This document shows, one piece after another, positions 29,536-37,926 of a stretch of 64,000 nt of DNA (position 1 is the first letter of the stretch; every line of letters starts with the position of its first letter). The position numbers were made by a program, and so were the translations under genes. The stretch is from Rathayibacter sp. VKM Ac-2804 (GTDB taxonomy: Bacteria; Actinomycetota; Actinomycetes; Actinomycetales; Microbacteriaceae): positions 3,720,001-3,784,000 of the forward strand of contig NZ_CP047420.1 of assembly GCF_009866655.1 (NCBI RefSeq), in the 5' to 3' direction. The notes beneath the pieces are model-generated. The model had not been told where the DNA came from and made no database searches. It was given only the letters and a program-made list of their open reading frames with translations.

Positions 29536-30351
29536 ATGACCCACGCGCAGGACGACGAGCGCCGCCAGGCGGTGGCGGGGCCGACCCGCCCCTTCGGCGA
29601 CGAGGTGTTCGAGGACGACGGGGGCACGACGCTGCGCTGGCTCGGCATGGCCGGGTTCCTGCTCACCTCGCGCGGCACGTCGCTGATGATCGATCCGCTG
29701 CTCGGCGGCTTCGACATGCCGGTGCTGATCGACTTCCCGATCGCCGCGTCCGCCGTGCCGCGGCTCGACGCGGTGCTGGTGACGCACAGCGACAACGACC
29801 ACTTCAGCCGGCCGACCTGCCGGGAGCTCGCGCCGGTGACCACCGCGTTCCACTCGACGCGCTACGTCGCCTCGGAGATGACCGCCGAGGGGCTGCCGGC
29901 CCACGGGCACGGGATCGGCGACGCGTTCGAGGTCGGCGGCGTCGGCGTCCGGCTGACCCCGGCCGACCACGCCTGGCAGAACGCGTTCCCCGAGCCGGGG
30001 CAGCGCTTCTTCGAGGAGGAGGACGCCTGCGGCTTCTGGATCGAGACGGCCGACGGCACGGTCTGGGCGCCCGGCGATTCGCGGCTGATCCGCGAGCACC
30101 ACCTGACCGGACCGAGCCCGGACGTGATGCTCTTCGACTTCTCGGACAGCGAGTGGCACTTCACCTTCGAGGGCGCGATCGAGATGGCGGACGCGCATCC
30201 GACGTCGCAGCTGCTGCTGCACCACTGGGGCTCGGTGGACTCGCCGGACTTCGCGCCGTTCAACGGCGATCCGGCGGACGTGCTGCGCGCGGTGTCGCAT
30301 CCGGAGCGGGTGCACGTGCTGGCGCCCGGGGAGGCGTACCGGCTGGGCTGA
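29536..30351 (+). CDS. MBL-fold metal-dependent hydrolase (UlaG-like)
   Basis: 271 aa. The metal motif reads THSDNDHF (normally HxHxDH; the second His is replaced by Asp), with MIDPLLGG before it and APGDSRLI, then LLLHHWGSVDS. This pattern is that of the YtnP/UlaG-like beta-lactamase fold group. The altered second His may change metal use. TAGGGT lies 34 bases upstream as a -10 element; weak GCGGAG before the ATG. Substrate unknown. Confidence 0.85.
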   Translation: MTHAQDDERRQAVAGPTRPFGDEVFEDDGGTTLRWLGMAGFLLTSRGTSLMIDPLLGGFDMPVLIDFPIAASAVPRLDAVLVTHSDNDHFSRPTCRELAPVTTAFHSTRYVASEMTAEGLPAHGHGIGDAFEVGGVGVRLTPADHAWQNAFPEPGQRFFEEEDACGFWIETADGTVWAPGDSRLIREHHLTGPSPDVMLFDFSDSEWHFTFEGAIEMADAHPTSQLLLHHWGSVDSPDFAPFNGDPADVLRAVSHPERVHVLAPGEAYRLG

Positions 30352-30425
30352 CGGGTCAGGCGGGACGGAGGAGCCCGGCTGGGCGGACGAGCCTGGCCGG
30401 GTGGGGAAGCCCGCGCTCGTCGAGC

Positions 30426-31607
30426 TCAGACCGCCGGCCGCGAGGCGGGGAGCACCAGGGCCGAGCGGCGGCCGAGCAGCCAGACCGTGAGCGCGAAGCC
30501 GCTCAGCACGGCGCCGGCGATGCAGACCGCGCCCCAGCCGCCGTGGGTCCAGAGGAAGGACGCGAGGGCCGAGCCGATCGCGCCGCAGACGAAGTTGGTC
30601 GTGATGAACGCGGTGTTGAGGCGGCTGCGCGCGGACGGGTCGACCTGGAACATCCGGGACTGGACCAGGATGTTGTGCCCCTGGATCGCGATGTCGAGCA
30701 CCAGGATCGCGACGATCACGGCGACGATCGAGCCGCCGCCGAGTCCGCCGATCACCCAGGACGCCAGCACCGCCGTCCAGGCGATGCCGATCACCGGGAG
30801 CGCCAGACCGCGGTCGTGCAGGTGGCCGGCGCGCTGGGCGGCGATCGCACCGGCGAGGCCGATCAGGCCGAAGAGCCCGATCGTGCCGACGTCGAAGGAG
30901 AACGGCGGGGCGCTGAGCAGGAAGGTCAGCGACGTCCAGAACATCGTGAAGACGGCGAAGGACGTGCCGCCGAGGGCGAGGCTCCAGCGCACCGAGCTCT
31001 CGCGCCGGACGATCGCGAAGACCGAGGCGATCAGCGCCGGGTAGCGCAGCGTGGTCCGCGGCGGCAGCGACGGGATGGCGCGGGCGAGCAGCACGGCGAG
31101 CACGACTCCCGCGACCGCGGCGACGACGTAGACGGTGCGCCAGCCGGCGGCCTGCGCGATGAGGCCGCTGACGGTGCGCGAGACGAGGATGCCGGTCAGG
31201 ATGCCGGAGACGACGGTGCCGACGACCCTCCCCCGCGTGGCGTCGTCGGCGAGATCGCCCGCGAGCGGGGCGAGGATCTGGCCGGCGACGGTGGTCAGGC
31301 CGACCAGCGCGAGAGTGGCGACGAGCACGGCGAAGGTGGGCGCGAGCGCGCAGGCGAGCAGCGCGAGGGAGGCGCAGAGCATCGCGGCGGGCACGAGGAC
31401 GCGGCGGTCGAGCACGTCGCCGAGCGGGACGAAGAGGAGGACGCCGAGGGCGTAGCCGAGCTGCGTCGCGGTGACGAGCCAGCCGGCGGATCCGGTGCTC
31501 GTGCCGAGGTCGGCGGCGAGGAAGTCGAGCAGCGGCTGGGCCCAGTAGAGGTTGCCGACGGCGACGCCGCCCGCGATCGCGAAGAGGAGGGTGGTGCGGC
31601 GGTTCAC
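30426..31607 (-). CDS. MFS transporter, DHA1-like efflux protein
   Basis: 393 aa with 12 predicted membrane helices. Motif A-like GDVLDRRVLVPAAM between helices 2 and 3; antiporter-like VGTVVSGILTGILVSRTVSG in helix 5. GTG start overlaps the stop of the regulator gene by 4 bases (GTGA), coupling the two. Probably drug or metabolite efflux controlled by the adjacent regulator. Confidence 0.9.
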   Translation of the reverse strand: MNRRTTLLFAIAGGVAVGNLYWAQPLLDFLAADLGTSTGSAGWLVTATQLGYALGVLLFVPLGDVLDRRVLVPAAMLCASLALLACALAPTFAVLVATLALVGLTTVAGQILAPLAGDLADDATRGRVVGTVVSGILTGILVSRTVSGLIAQAAGWRTVYVVAAVAGVVLAVLLARAIPSLPPRTTLRYPALIASVFAIVRRESSVRWSLALGGTSFAVFTMFWTSLTFLLSAPPFSFDVGTIGLFGLIGLAGAIAAQRAGHLHDRGLALPVIGIAWTAVLASWVIGGLGGGSIVAVIVAILVLDIAIQGHNILVQSRMFQVDPSARSRLNTAFITTNFVCGAIGSALASFLWTHGGWGAVCIAGAVLSGFALTVWLLGRRSALVLPASRPAV

Positions 31608-32503
31608 TCGGTGGTCCTGTCGGCGGGGGCGGGGTGCGCGGCCGGGGTCGTCTGCGCGCTCTGCGTCGCCGACCAGCTCGCGAGCAGCTTCAGGGCGTCG
31701 TCGCTCGGCGAGCCGGGCTCCGCGCTGTAGATGAGGAAGTCGAGACCGGGGTCGCCCAGCGGCTCGAACGCCTCGTAGCTGAGGTGCAGGTCGCCGACGA
31801 TCGGGTGGTGGAAGTGCTTGCTGCCGCTGGCGTGGTGGCGGACCTCGTGGGCACCCCAGCGGGTGCGGAACTCGTCGCTCCGGGTGGAGAGCTCGCCGAC
31901 GAGCGCCTGGAGCTCGGCGTCGTGCGGGGCGCGGCCGGCCTCGGTGCGGAGGATGCCGACGGTGATGTCGGCGGCGGTGCTCCACACCGGGTAGAACGCC
32001 TCCGCGAGCTCGCGCTGCAGGAAGGCGAAGCGGGCAAGATTGACCGGGCGCTCCGGGAGCGCGTAGAGGTCGGCGTAGAGCGCGCGGAAGAGGTCGTTCT
32101 CGACGAGGACGTCGAGCCGGCCGTTGCGGACGAAGGCGGGGGCCGAGGTGATCGACTCGACCGCGAGCCGCATGCTCGGGCGGACGGCCGCGGGCGCACG
32201 CCGGCGGGAGCGCAGCGGCGAGCGCTCGGCCGCGCGGGCGAGGTCGAAGAGGTGCTCGCGCTCGGCGCGGTCGAGGCGCAGGGCGTCGGCGAGCGCGGTC
32301 AGCACCGACTCGGACGCGCCGCGGAGGTCGCCGCGCTCGATCCGCGAGTAGTACTCGATGCTCACGCCGGCCAGCTGGGCCACCTCGCTGCGGCGCAGGC
32401 CCGGCACCCGGCGGTTGCCGCCGGCGGGCAGCTCGACCTGCTCGGGGGTCAGCCGGGCCCGGCGGGAGGTCAGGAAGTCGCGCGCCTCGGGGTCGTTCGT
32501 CAT
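31604..32503 (-). CDS. XRE-family regulator with MmyB-like ligand domain
   Basis: 299 aa. N-terminal HTH (GNRRVPGLRRSEVAQLAGVSIEYYSRIERGDLRGASESVLTALADAL) followed by a MmyB/MLTR-like PAS-fold domain (RPVNLARFAFL, LVGELSTRSDEFRTRWGAHEVRHH). Members bind small lipophilic ligands and usually control the adjacent transporter or oxidoreductase. First gene of the regulator-MFS operon. ATG at 32503. Confidence 0.92.
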   Translation of the reverse strand: MTNDPEARDFLTSRRARLTPEQVELPAGGNRRVPGLRRSEVAQLAGVSIEYYSRIERGDLRGASESVLTALADALRLDRAEREHLFDLARAAERSPLRSRRRAPAAVRPSMRLAVESITSAPAFVRNGRLDVLVENDLFRALYADLYALPERPVNLARFAFLQRELAEAFYPVWSTAADITVGILRTEAGRAPHDAELQALVGELSTRSDEFRTRWGAHEVRHHASGSKHFHHPIVGDLHLSYEAFEPLGDPGLDFLIYSAEPGSPSDDALKLLASWSATQSAQTTPAAHPAPADRTTE

Positions 32504-32599
32504 GCCTGTCACGCTACGGCGCCGGGGCCTGGGGAGGGATGCCCTGCGGGGGCACCGGTGCGGCGGGCGGGTGCGTCCTGGGGAGCGAGGGCGAGCTCG

Positions 32600-32728
32600 C
32601 ATGCTGATCGAGTAGCCCGCGGAGCGGGCGTATCGAGATCCACCACCGTCAGAAGACGAGTCTGCAGACACGCCCTGCTGAGACGGGTGGGTCTCGATAC
32701 GCCCCTGCGGGGCTACTCGACCAGCATG
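32600..32728. repeat. Family A repeat, full-length copy upstream of epoxide hydrolase
   Basis: Inverted halves (CATGCTGATCGAGTAG... / ...CTACTCGACCAGCATG) with inner stem GCCCGC-GGA-GCGGGC and core CGAGTCTGCAGACACG. Near-identical and in the same orientation as the copy at 34046-34173. A further CTGCTCGACCAGCATGAG fragment lies at about 32755-32772. No gene in 32504-32848. Confidence 0.85.
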
Positions 32729-32848
32729 GAAGGGGGCGTGCGGCCCTCCCTGCGCTGCTCGACCAGCATGAGAGGGCGCACCGGCCGGCTCCCTGTTCTT
32801 CACGTTTCAGGACGCGTTCTGTCCGCCTTCGTCGGCAGGGTGGAGGGC

Positions 32849-34003
32849 ATGAGCGAAGCAGAGAGCGTCTTCCCCTTCCGCATCGACATCGCCGGGAGCG
32901 ACGTCGAGGACCTCCGCCACCGGCTCCGGGCCGCGCGGCTCCCCGCGCCGCTGCCCGGCGACGGCTGGGACACCGGCGTGCCGACCGACAGCCTCCGCCG
33001 GCTCGCGTCGGCCTGGGCGGAGTTCGACTGGGCGCGGTACCAGGAGCGGCTGAACGAGGTGCCGCAGTTCAGCACGGTGATCGACGGGCAGACGATCCAC
33101 TTCGCGCACGTGCGGTCCGCCGTGGCGGGTGCCGTGCCGCTGCTGCTGACGCACGGCTGGCCGGGGTCGTTCCTCGAGTTCCTCGGACTGATCGGCCCGC
33201 TGACCGATCCGGTCGCGCACGGCGGCGAGGCGGCCGACGCCTTCGACGTCGTGATCCCCTCGATCCCCGGCTTCGGCTTCTCGTCTCCGCTGGCTTCGGA
33301 CGGCTGGACGACGCGGCGGATCGCCGAGGCGTGGCTGACGCTGATGGACCGGCTCGGCTACGACCGCTTCGCCGTGCAGGGCGGTGACCTCGGCGCGGGG
33401 ATCTCGCCCGAGGTGGCGCGGGTGGCGCCGGAGCGGGTGATCGGCGTGCACGTGAACGGCACACTCGGCTTCGCGACCGACGTCGACGACGAGACGGCCG
33501 CGTCCCTGACGGAGCTGGAGCAGGACCGGCTGCGGCGGACCCGCACCTTCATGGTGGAGGAGTACGGCTACATCGCCCTCCAGTCGACCCGGCCGGGACT
33601 CGTCGGCGAGCTGCTCAGCGACTCCCCCGTCGCGCAGCTGGCGTGGATGCTGGACAAGCTCCAGGCCTGGACGCATCCGGCGGAGAGGCCGGCCGAGGAG
33701 ATCGTGGGCCTGGACCTGCTGCTCGGGAACGCCTCGCTGTACTGGTTCACGGCGACGGCGGGCTCGGCCGCGTCGGTCGGCTACGCGCAGGGCGGCGACT
33801 GGGGTGCGCCCCCGGAGGACTCGGGAGTGCCGACCGCGGTGCTCTGCTTCGCGCACGACATCGGCATCCGGCGCTTCGTCGAGGACGCGCACACGATCGT
33901 GCGCTGGACGGACGTGCCCGAGCGCGGCGGGCACTTCGCGGCGCTCGAGGAGCCGGAGACGCTCGTCGCGGACGTGCGGGAGTTCCTGCGGCCGCTGCGG
34001 TGA
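32849..34003 (+). CDS. Epoxide hydrolase (alpha/beta hydrolase, EphB/juvenile-hormone type)
   Basis: 384 aa. N-terminal epoxide-hydrolase segment (FRIDIAGSDVEDLRHRLRAARLP), oxyanion motif HGWPGSFLEFL, nucleophile Asp in FAVQGGDLGAGISPEVAR, and C-terminal catalytic His in VPERGGHFAALEEPETL. Hydrates epoxides to diols in the cytosol; natural substrate unknown. CAGGGT lies 7 bases before ATG (leaderless pattern). The gene stands alone between two nearly identical 129-bp direct repeats, which suggests it arrived or can be lost as a unit. Confidence 0.92.
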   Translation: MSEAESVFPFRIDIAGSDVEDLRHRLRAARLPAPLPGDGWDTGVPTDSLRRLASAWAEFDWARYQERLNEVPQFSTVIDGQTIHFAHVRSAVAGAVPLLLTHGWPGSFLEFLGLIGPLTDPVAHGGEAADAFDVVIPSIPGFGFSSPLASDGWTTRRIAEAWLTLMDRLGYDRFAVQGGDLGAGISPEVARVAPERVIGVHVNGTLGFATDVDDETAASLTELEQDRLRRTRTFMVEEYGYIALQSTRPGLVGELLSDSPVAQLAWMLDKLQAWTHPAERPAEEIVGLDLLLGNASLYWFTATAGSAASVGYAQGGDWGAPPEDSGVPTAVLCFAHDIGIRRFVEDAHTIVRWTDVPERGGHFAALEEPETLVADVREFLRPLR

Positions 34004-34045
34004 GCGGGCGCGCGCAGGCGACCTCAGTTCGACCCGCAGGACATC

Positions 34046-34173
34046 CATGCTGATCGAGTAGCCCGCGGAGCGGGCGTATCGAGATCCACCACCGTCAGAA
34101 GACGAGTCTGCAGACACGCCCTGCTGAGACGGGCGGGTCTCGATACGCCCCTGCGGGGCTACTCGACCAGCAG
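34046..34173. repeat. Family A repeat, direct copy downstream of epoxide hydrolase
   Basis: Apart from a T to C change near the GACGGGTGGG/GACGGGCGGG segment it reads as 32600-32728 over essentially its whole length, in the same orientation. Confidence 0.85.
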
Positions 34174-34206
34174 GAAAGGGGCCGACGTCGTGCGCCCGCG
34201 AACGCG

Positions 34207-35784
34207 TCAGGGGCGGTCGAGGCGGGGGGCGGCGGCCAGGAGGCGGCGGGTGTAGTCCTCGCGCGGGGCGCCGAGGACGGCGGCGGCCGGGCCGGACTCG
34301 ACGAGGCGGCCGTCTCGCATGACGGCGATGCGGTCGCTCATGTGCGCGATGACGCCGAGGTCGTGCGAGATCAGCAGCAGCGCGAGGCCGTGGCGGCGCT
34401 GGAGCTCGTCGAGCAGGTCGAGGATCTGCGCCTGCACCGAGACGTCGAGGGCCGAGACGGGCTCGTCGCAGATCAGGACGTCGGGGCGGGTCGCCAGGGC
34501 GCGCGCGATCGAGACGCGCTGGCGCTGGCCGCCGGAGAGGGTGCGCGGCGAGCGGCGCTCGAGCGACGGCGCGAGGCCGACGCTCTCGAGCAGCGCCGGC
34601 ACCGACTCCGCGCCCGCATCGCGCAGCAGCCGGCCGACGCTCCAGCGCGGGTCGAAGGACGACAGGCTGTCCTGGTAGATCGCGCCGATCCGCGGGCGGA
34701 GTGGTCGCCGCGCTCGCTCGGTGGCGGCCGACCACGGGCCGCCGTCGAACTCGACCGAGCCCGCGTCCGGCCGGCGCAGCGCGAGCAGCAGGCGGGCGAC
34801 CGTGCTCTTGCCGGAGCCGGACTCGCCGACGAGTCCGAGGGTCTCGCCGCGGCGCAGCTCGAGGCCGACGCCGGCGACGGCGGTGCGGGTGCCGCCACCG
34901 GGGCGGGGGAAGCGGGTGACGAGGTCCGTCGCGCGCAGCAGCAGCTCGCCGGGCGGCGCGGGCGGGACGACGGGGGCATTCGGTTCCGTCAGCCGCGAGC
35001 CGCGCGGCCGCCCGGCCGGGACCGCGGCGACGAGCGTCCGCGCCTGGATCGACTCCGGTGAGCGCAGCACCCGGGCCGCCGGGCCGTCCTCGACGACGCG
35101 GCCGTCCGCGAGCACGAGGATCCGGTCGGCGAGCCCGGCGACGACGGCGAGGTCGTGCGAGACCAGCAGCAGCGCCCGGCCGCGCGCCTTCTGCTCGGCG
35201 AACAGCTCGAGCACCCGGGCCTGCACGGTGACGTCGAGGGCGGTGGTCGGCTCGTCGGCCACCAGGAGCGGCGGGTCGAGGGCGATCGCGGCGGCGAGCA
35301 GAGCGCGCTGACGGAGTCCGCCGGAGAGCTCGCCGGAGCGGTCGCGCATCCGCTCCTCGGGGTCGGGCATGCCGACGCTCGCGAGCACCTCGGCGACGCG
35401 TGCCGACGCCTCCGCCGCCGAGAGCCGGGAGTGCAGGCGCAGCACGTCGCCGATCTCACGGCCGATCGGGCGCAGCGGATCGAGCGAGAGCAGCGCGTCC
35501 TGCGGCACGAAGCCGACGCCCGCTCCCCTGAGGCGGCGCAGCGACCGCGCGCCCGCGCCGATCACCTCCTGGTCGCCGACCCGGACGCTCCCGGTCGCCG
35601 TGCCGCCGCTGAGACCCAGCAGCGCGCGAGCGGTCACGCTCTTGCCCGAGCCCGACTCGCCGACGATCGCGACGCACTCCCCCGGCTCGACGCGGAAGGA
35701 CACCCCGTGCACGACCTCGACGCCGTCGAAGGCGACGCGGAGGTCCTCCACCACGGCGGCGCTGCCCGCGCGCGCGGCGCTCAT
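34207..35784 (-). CDS. Dipeptide/nickel-type ABC transporter, fused double ATPase
   Basis: 525 aa: two complete ATPase halves in one chain, equivalent to DppD and DppF. Half 1: VGESGSGKSVTARALLG, ELSGGLRQRALLAAAIALDPPLLVADEPTTALD. Half 2 (from about 265): VGESGSGKSTVARLLLAL, TLSGGQRQRVSIARALATRPDVLICDEPVSALD, LISHDLGVIAHMSD. Drives the adjacent permeases. ATG overlaps the permease stop (ATGA). Confidence 0.93.
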   Translation of the reverse strand: MSAARAGSAAVVEDLRVAFDGVEVVHGVSFRVEPGECVAIVGESGSGKSVTARALLGLSGGTATGSVRVGDQEVIGAGARSLRRLRGAGVGFVPQDALLSLDPLRPIGREIGDVLRLHSRLSAAEASARVAEVLASVGMPDPEERMRDRSGELSGGLRQRALLAAAIALDPPLLVADEPTTALDVTVQARVLELFAEQKARGRALLLVSHDLAVVAGLADRILVLADGRVVEDGPAARVLRSPESIQARTLVAAVPAGRPRGSRLTEPNAPVVPPAPPGELLLRATDLVTRFPRPGGGTRTAVAGVGLELRRGETLGLVGESGSGKSTVARLLLALRRPDAGSVEFDGGPWSAATERARRPLRPRIGAIYQDSLSSFDPRWSVGRLLRDAGAESVPALLESVGLAPSLERRSPRTLSGGQRQRVSIARALATRPDVLICDEPVSALDVSVQAQILDLLDELQRRHGLALLLISHDLGVIAHMSDRIAVMRDGRLVESGPAAAVLGAPREDYTRRLLAAAPRLDRP

Positions 35785-36620
35785 CGCGCGCCCCGCAGTC
35801 GCCCGCCGAGGACCGTGGTCGCGAGCGTGGTCAGCACGATCGCGAGGCCCGGGAACACCGTCAGCCACCAGGCGCTCGAGAGGTAGGTGCGGCCCGCGGA
35901 GAGCATCGCACCCCACTCCGGCGCCGGCGGCTCGGCCCCGAGGCCCAGGTAGCTCAGCGCCGACGCCCAGACGATCGCCTGGCCGACGCCGAGGGTCGCC
36001 AGCACCGCGAGCGGGCCGAAGGTGTTCGGCAGCACGTGCGCGAGCAGGATCCGCGGGGAGGAGTGGCCGAGCACCCGCGCCGCCTCGACGTAGCCGGAGT
36101 CGCGGATGCCGAGCAGCTGGGTCCGGAGGATGCGCGCGTAGCCGGGCGCGGTCGAGAGGCCGACCGCGACCGTCGCGGGGACGACTCCGGGGCCGGTGAC
36201 CACGATCACCAGCAGCGCGAGCAGCAGCGCGGGGAAGGCGAAGAGCACCTCGAGGACGCGGCCGATCACTCCGTCGACGAAGCGGCCGCCGAACGCCGCG
36301 GCCACGCCCAGCACGGCGCCGAGCACGAGGCCGATGGCGGTCGCGCTGACTCCGATCAGGAGGGAGGCGCCCGCCCCGGCGATCAGGCGGCTGAGCACGT
36401 CGCGGCCCGACTCGTCGGTGCCGAGGGAGTGCGCGGCGGAGGGCGGGTCGAAGGCGTCGCGCGGGGCGATGGCGAGCGGATCGAAGGGGGCGAGGAGGTC
36501 GGGGGCGACGGCCGCGAGCAGCAGGAGGACGACGAAGGCGAGGGCGAGGAGCTCGCCGACGCGGAGGCGGCCGGCGGCCCGGCGCGCGGGGCGGGCGGCG
36601 CGCAGCTCGAGCTCGCTCAT
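35781..36620 (-). CDS. Dipeptide/nickel-type ABC permease 2 (DppC-like)
   Basis: 279 aa, six membrane helices after a short N-terminal tail; GTDESGRDVLSRLIAGA near residue 67 and EAA loop EAARVLGHSSPRILLAHVLPN are typical of DppC/OppC. Overlaps both neighbours by ATGA, giving a tightly coupled importer operon. Confidence 0.93.
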   Translation of the reverse strand: MSELELRAARPARRAAGRLRVGELLALAFVVLLLLAAVAPDLLAPFDPLAIAPRDAFDPPSAAHSLGTDESGRDVLSRLIAGAGASLLIGVSATAIGLVLGAVLGVAAAFGGRFVDGVIGRVLEVLFAFPALLLALLVIVVTGPGVVPATVAVGLSTAPGYARILRTQLLGIRDSGYVEAARVLGHSSPRILLAHVLPNTFGPLAVLATLGVGQAIVWASALSYLGLGAEPPAPEWGAMLSAGRTYLSSAWWLTVFPGLAIVLTTLATTVLGGRLRGAR

Positions 36621-37564
36621 GCGCCGGCCTCCTGCGGGCGGGCGGCGGCGAGGCGCGGATCGACGAGGCGGGCGACGAGGTCCGTGGCGAGGGTGACCAC
36701 GATGTAGGCGAGGGCGGTGACGAGCACGACGCCGGTGACGACGGGGACGTCGCGGACGGTCACCGCGGCCAGCAGCGTGCGGCCGAGACCGGGCCGGGCG
36801 AAGATCGTCTCGACCACCACGGCACCGCCGATCAGGTAGCCGAACGCCCAGCCCGAGAGCGAGACGCCCGGCAGCACCGCGTGCCGCAGGGCGTGCCGGA
36901 GCCGGATGCCGAGCTCGCCCTCGCCGCGAGCCCGGGCCGCGAGCACGAACGGCGACTCCAGCGCGTCGAGGAGGGAGCGCCGCATCACCTGGCCGAGGAA
37001 GCCGGCGAGCGGGATCGCGAGGGTCAGCGCGGGCAGGACGAGTCCGTTCGCGGAGCCGGTGCTGACCGGCGGGAACCAGCGCAGCGCGGTCGCGAAGACG
37101 GCGATCAGCACGGTGGCGAGCCAGAAGTGCGGGAGGGCGGCGGCGGTCAGCTCGAGGCCGGAGCCGATCGCGGCGGCCACGCGACCGCCGCGGGTGGACC
37201 AGAGCGCGGTGGCGAGGGCGAGGACCCAGGCGAGGGTCAGCGCGAGCGCGGCCAGGAGAAGGGTGCCGGGCAGCTGCTGGGCGAGGAGGTCGGCGACGGG
37301 GGTGCGCAGGGAGTAGGAGGTGCCGAGGTCGCCGCGGGCGAGGCGGCCGAGCTGGGTGAGGTACTGCACGAGCAGCGGCTGGTCGAGTCCGTACTGCTCG
37401 CGGACGGCGGCGAGCGCCTCCTCGGACGCCTGCGAGCCGGGGCCGCCGAGGATCGCCTGCGCGGGGTCGCCGGGGATCAGGCGGATGAGGAAGAACACGG
37501 CGGTCGCGACCGCCCAGAGCACCACGAGCGCGCCGCCGAGGCGGAGGAGGAGGAGGCGGATCAT
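36617..37564 (-). CDS. Dipeptide/nickel-type ABC permease 1 (DppB-like)
   Basis: 315 aa, six membrane helices. N-terminal FFLIRLIPGDPAQAILG and the YGLDQPLLVQYLTQLGRLARGDLGTSY segment are hallmark DppB features; EAA loop ARARGEGELGIRLRHALRHAVLP. ATG preceded by GAGAGGAG. The 362-bp gap to the binding-protein gene is filled with family A repeats. Confidence 0.93.
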   Translation of the reverse strand: MIRLLLLRLGGALVVLWAVATAVFFLIRLIPGDPAQAILGGPGSQASEEALAAVREQYGLDQPLLVQYLTQLGRLARGDLGTSYSLRTPVADLLAQQLPGTLLLAALALTLAWVLALATALWSTRGGRVAAAIGSGLELTAAALPHFWLATVLIAVFATALRWFPPVSTGSANGLVLPALTLAIPLAGFLGQVMRRSLLDALESPFVLAARARGEGELGIRLRHALRHAVLPGVSLSGWAFGYLIGGAVVVETIFARPGLGRTLLAAVTVRDVPVVTGVVLVTALAYIVVTLATDLVARLVDPRLAAARPQEAGA

Positions 37565-37597
37565 CGGGGGCTCCTCTCGGGGGTGCGGGTTCTGGCG

Positions 37598-37900
37598 GGC
37601 GGGTCTCGATACGCCGCTGCGCGGCTGCTCGACCAGCATGGTGGAGGCTGCGGCACCGCTCGACCGGCGGGCGACGCATGCTGATCGAGTAGCCCTCGCA
37701 GAGGGCGTATCGAGATCCACCCTGCTGGCGACGCCGGGCCTCGATACGCCGCGTGCCGCGGCTACTCGACCAGCATGGCGCTGCTCGACCGGCGGGCGAC
37801 GCATGCTGATCGAGCAGCCCGCGGAGCGGGCGTATCGAGATCCACCGTGATCAGGACGCCGGGTCTCGATACGCCGCTTCGCGGCTGCTCGACCAGCATG
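37598..37900. repeat. Cluster of family A repeats (one half, two shortened copies)
   Basis: 37598-37642 is a right half; 37677-37777 and 37802-37900 are shortened copies with cores of only about 15 bases. Inner stems differ by paired changes (GCCCTC-GCA-GAGGGC in one, GCCCGC-GGA-GCGGGC in the other). They separate the binding-protein gene from its permease genes inside the importer operon, possibly setting a higher level of binding protein. Confidence 0.8.
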
Positions 37901-37926
37901 CTCGGAAGCAGCGCGGGCCCGCAGGG

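Noticed and set aside
30153..31730. 525-codon plus-strand frame opposite the MFS gene
   Set aside because: Low-complexity translation and complete overlap with an MFS protein with clear membrane helices.
37598..37900. Insertion sequence in the dipeptide importer operon
   Set aside because: No transposase frame and no room for one; the DNA consists of the short palindromic repeats seen in other gaps.
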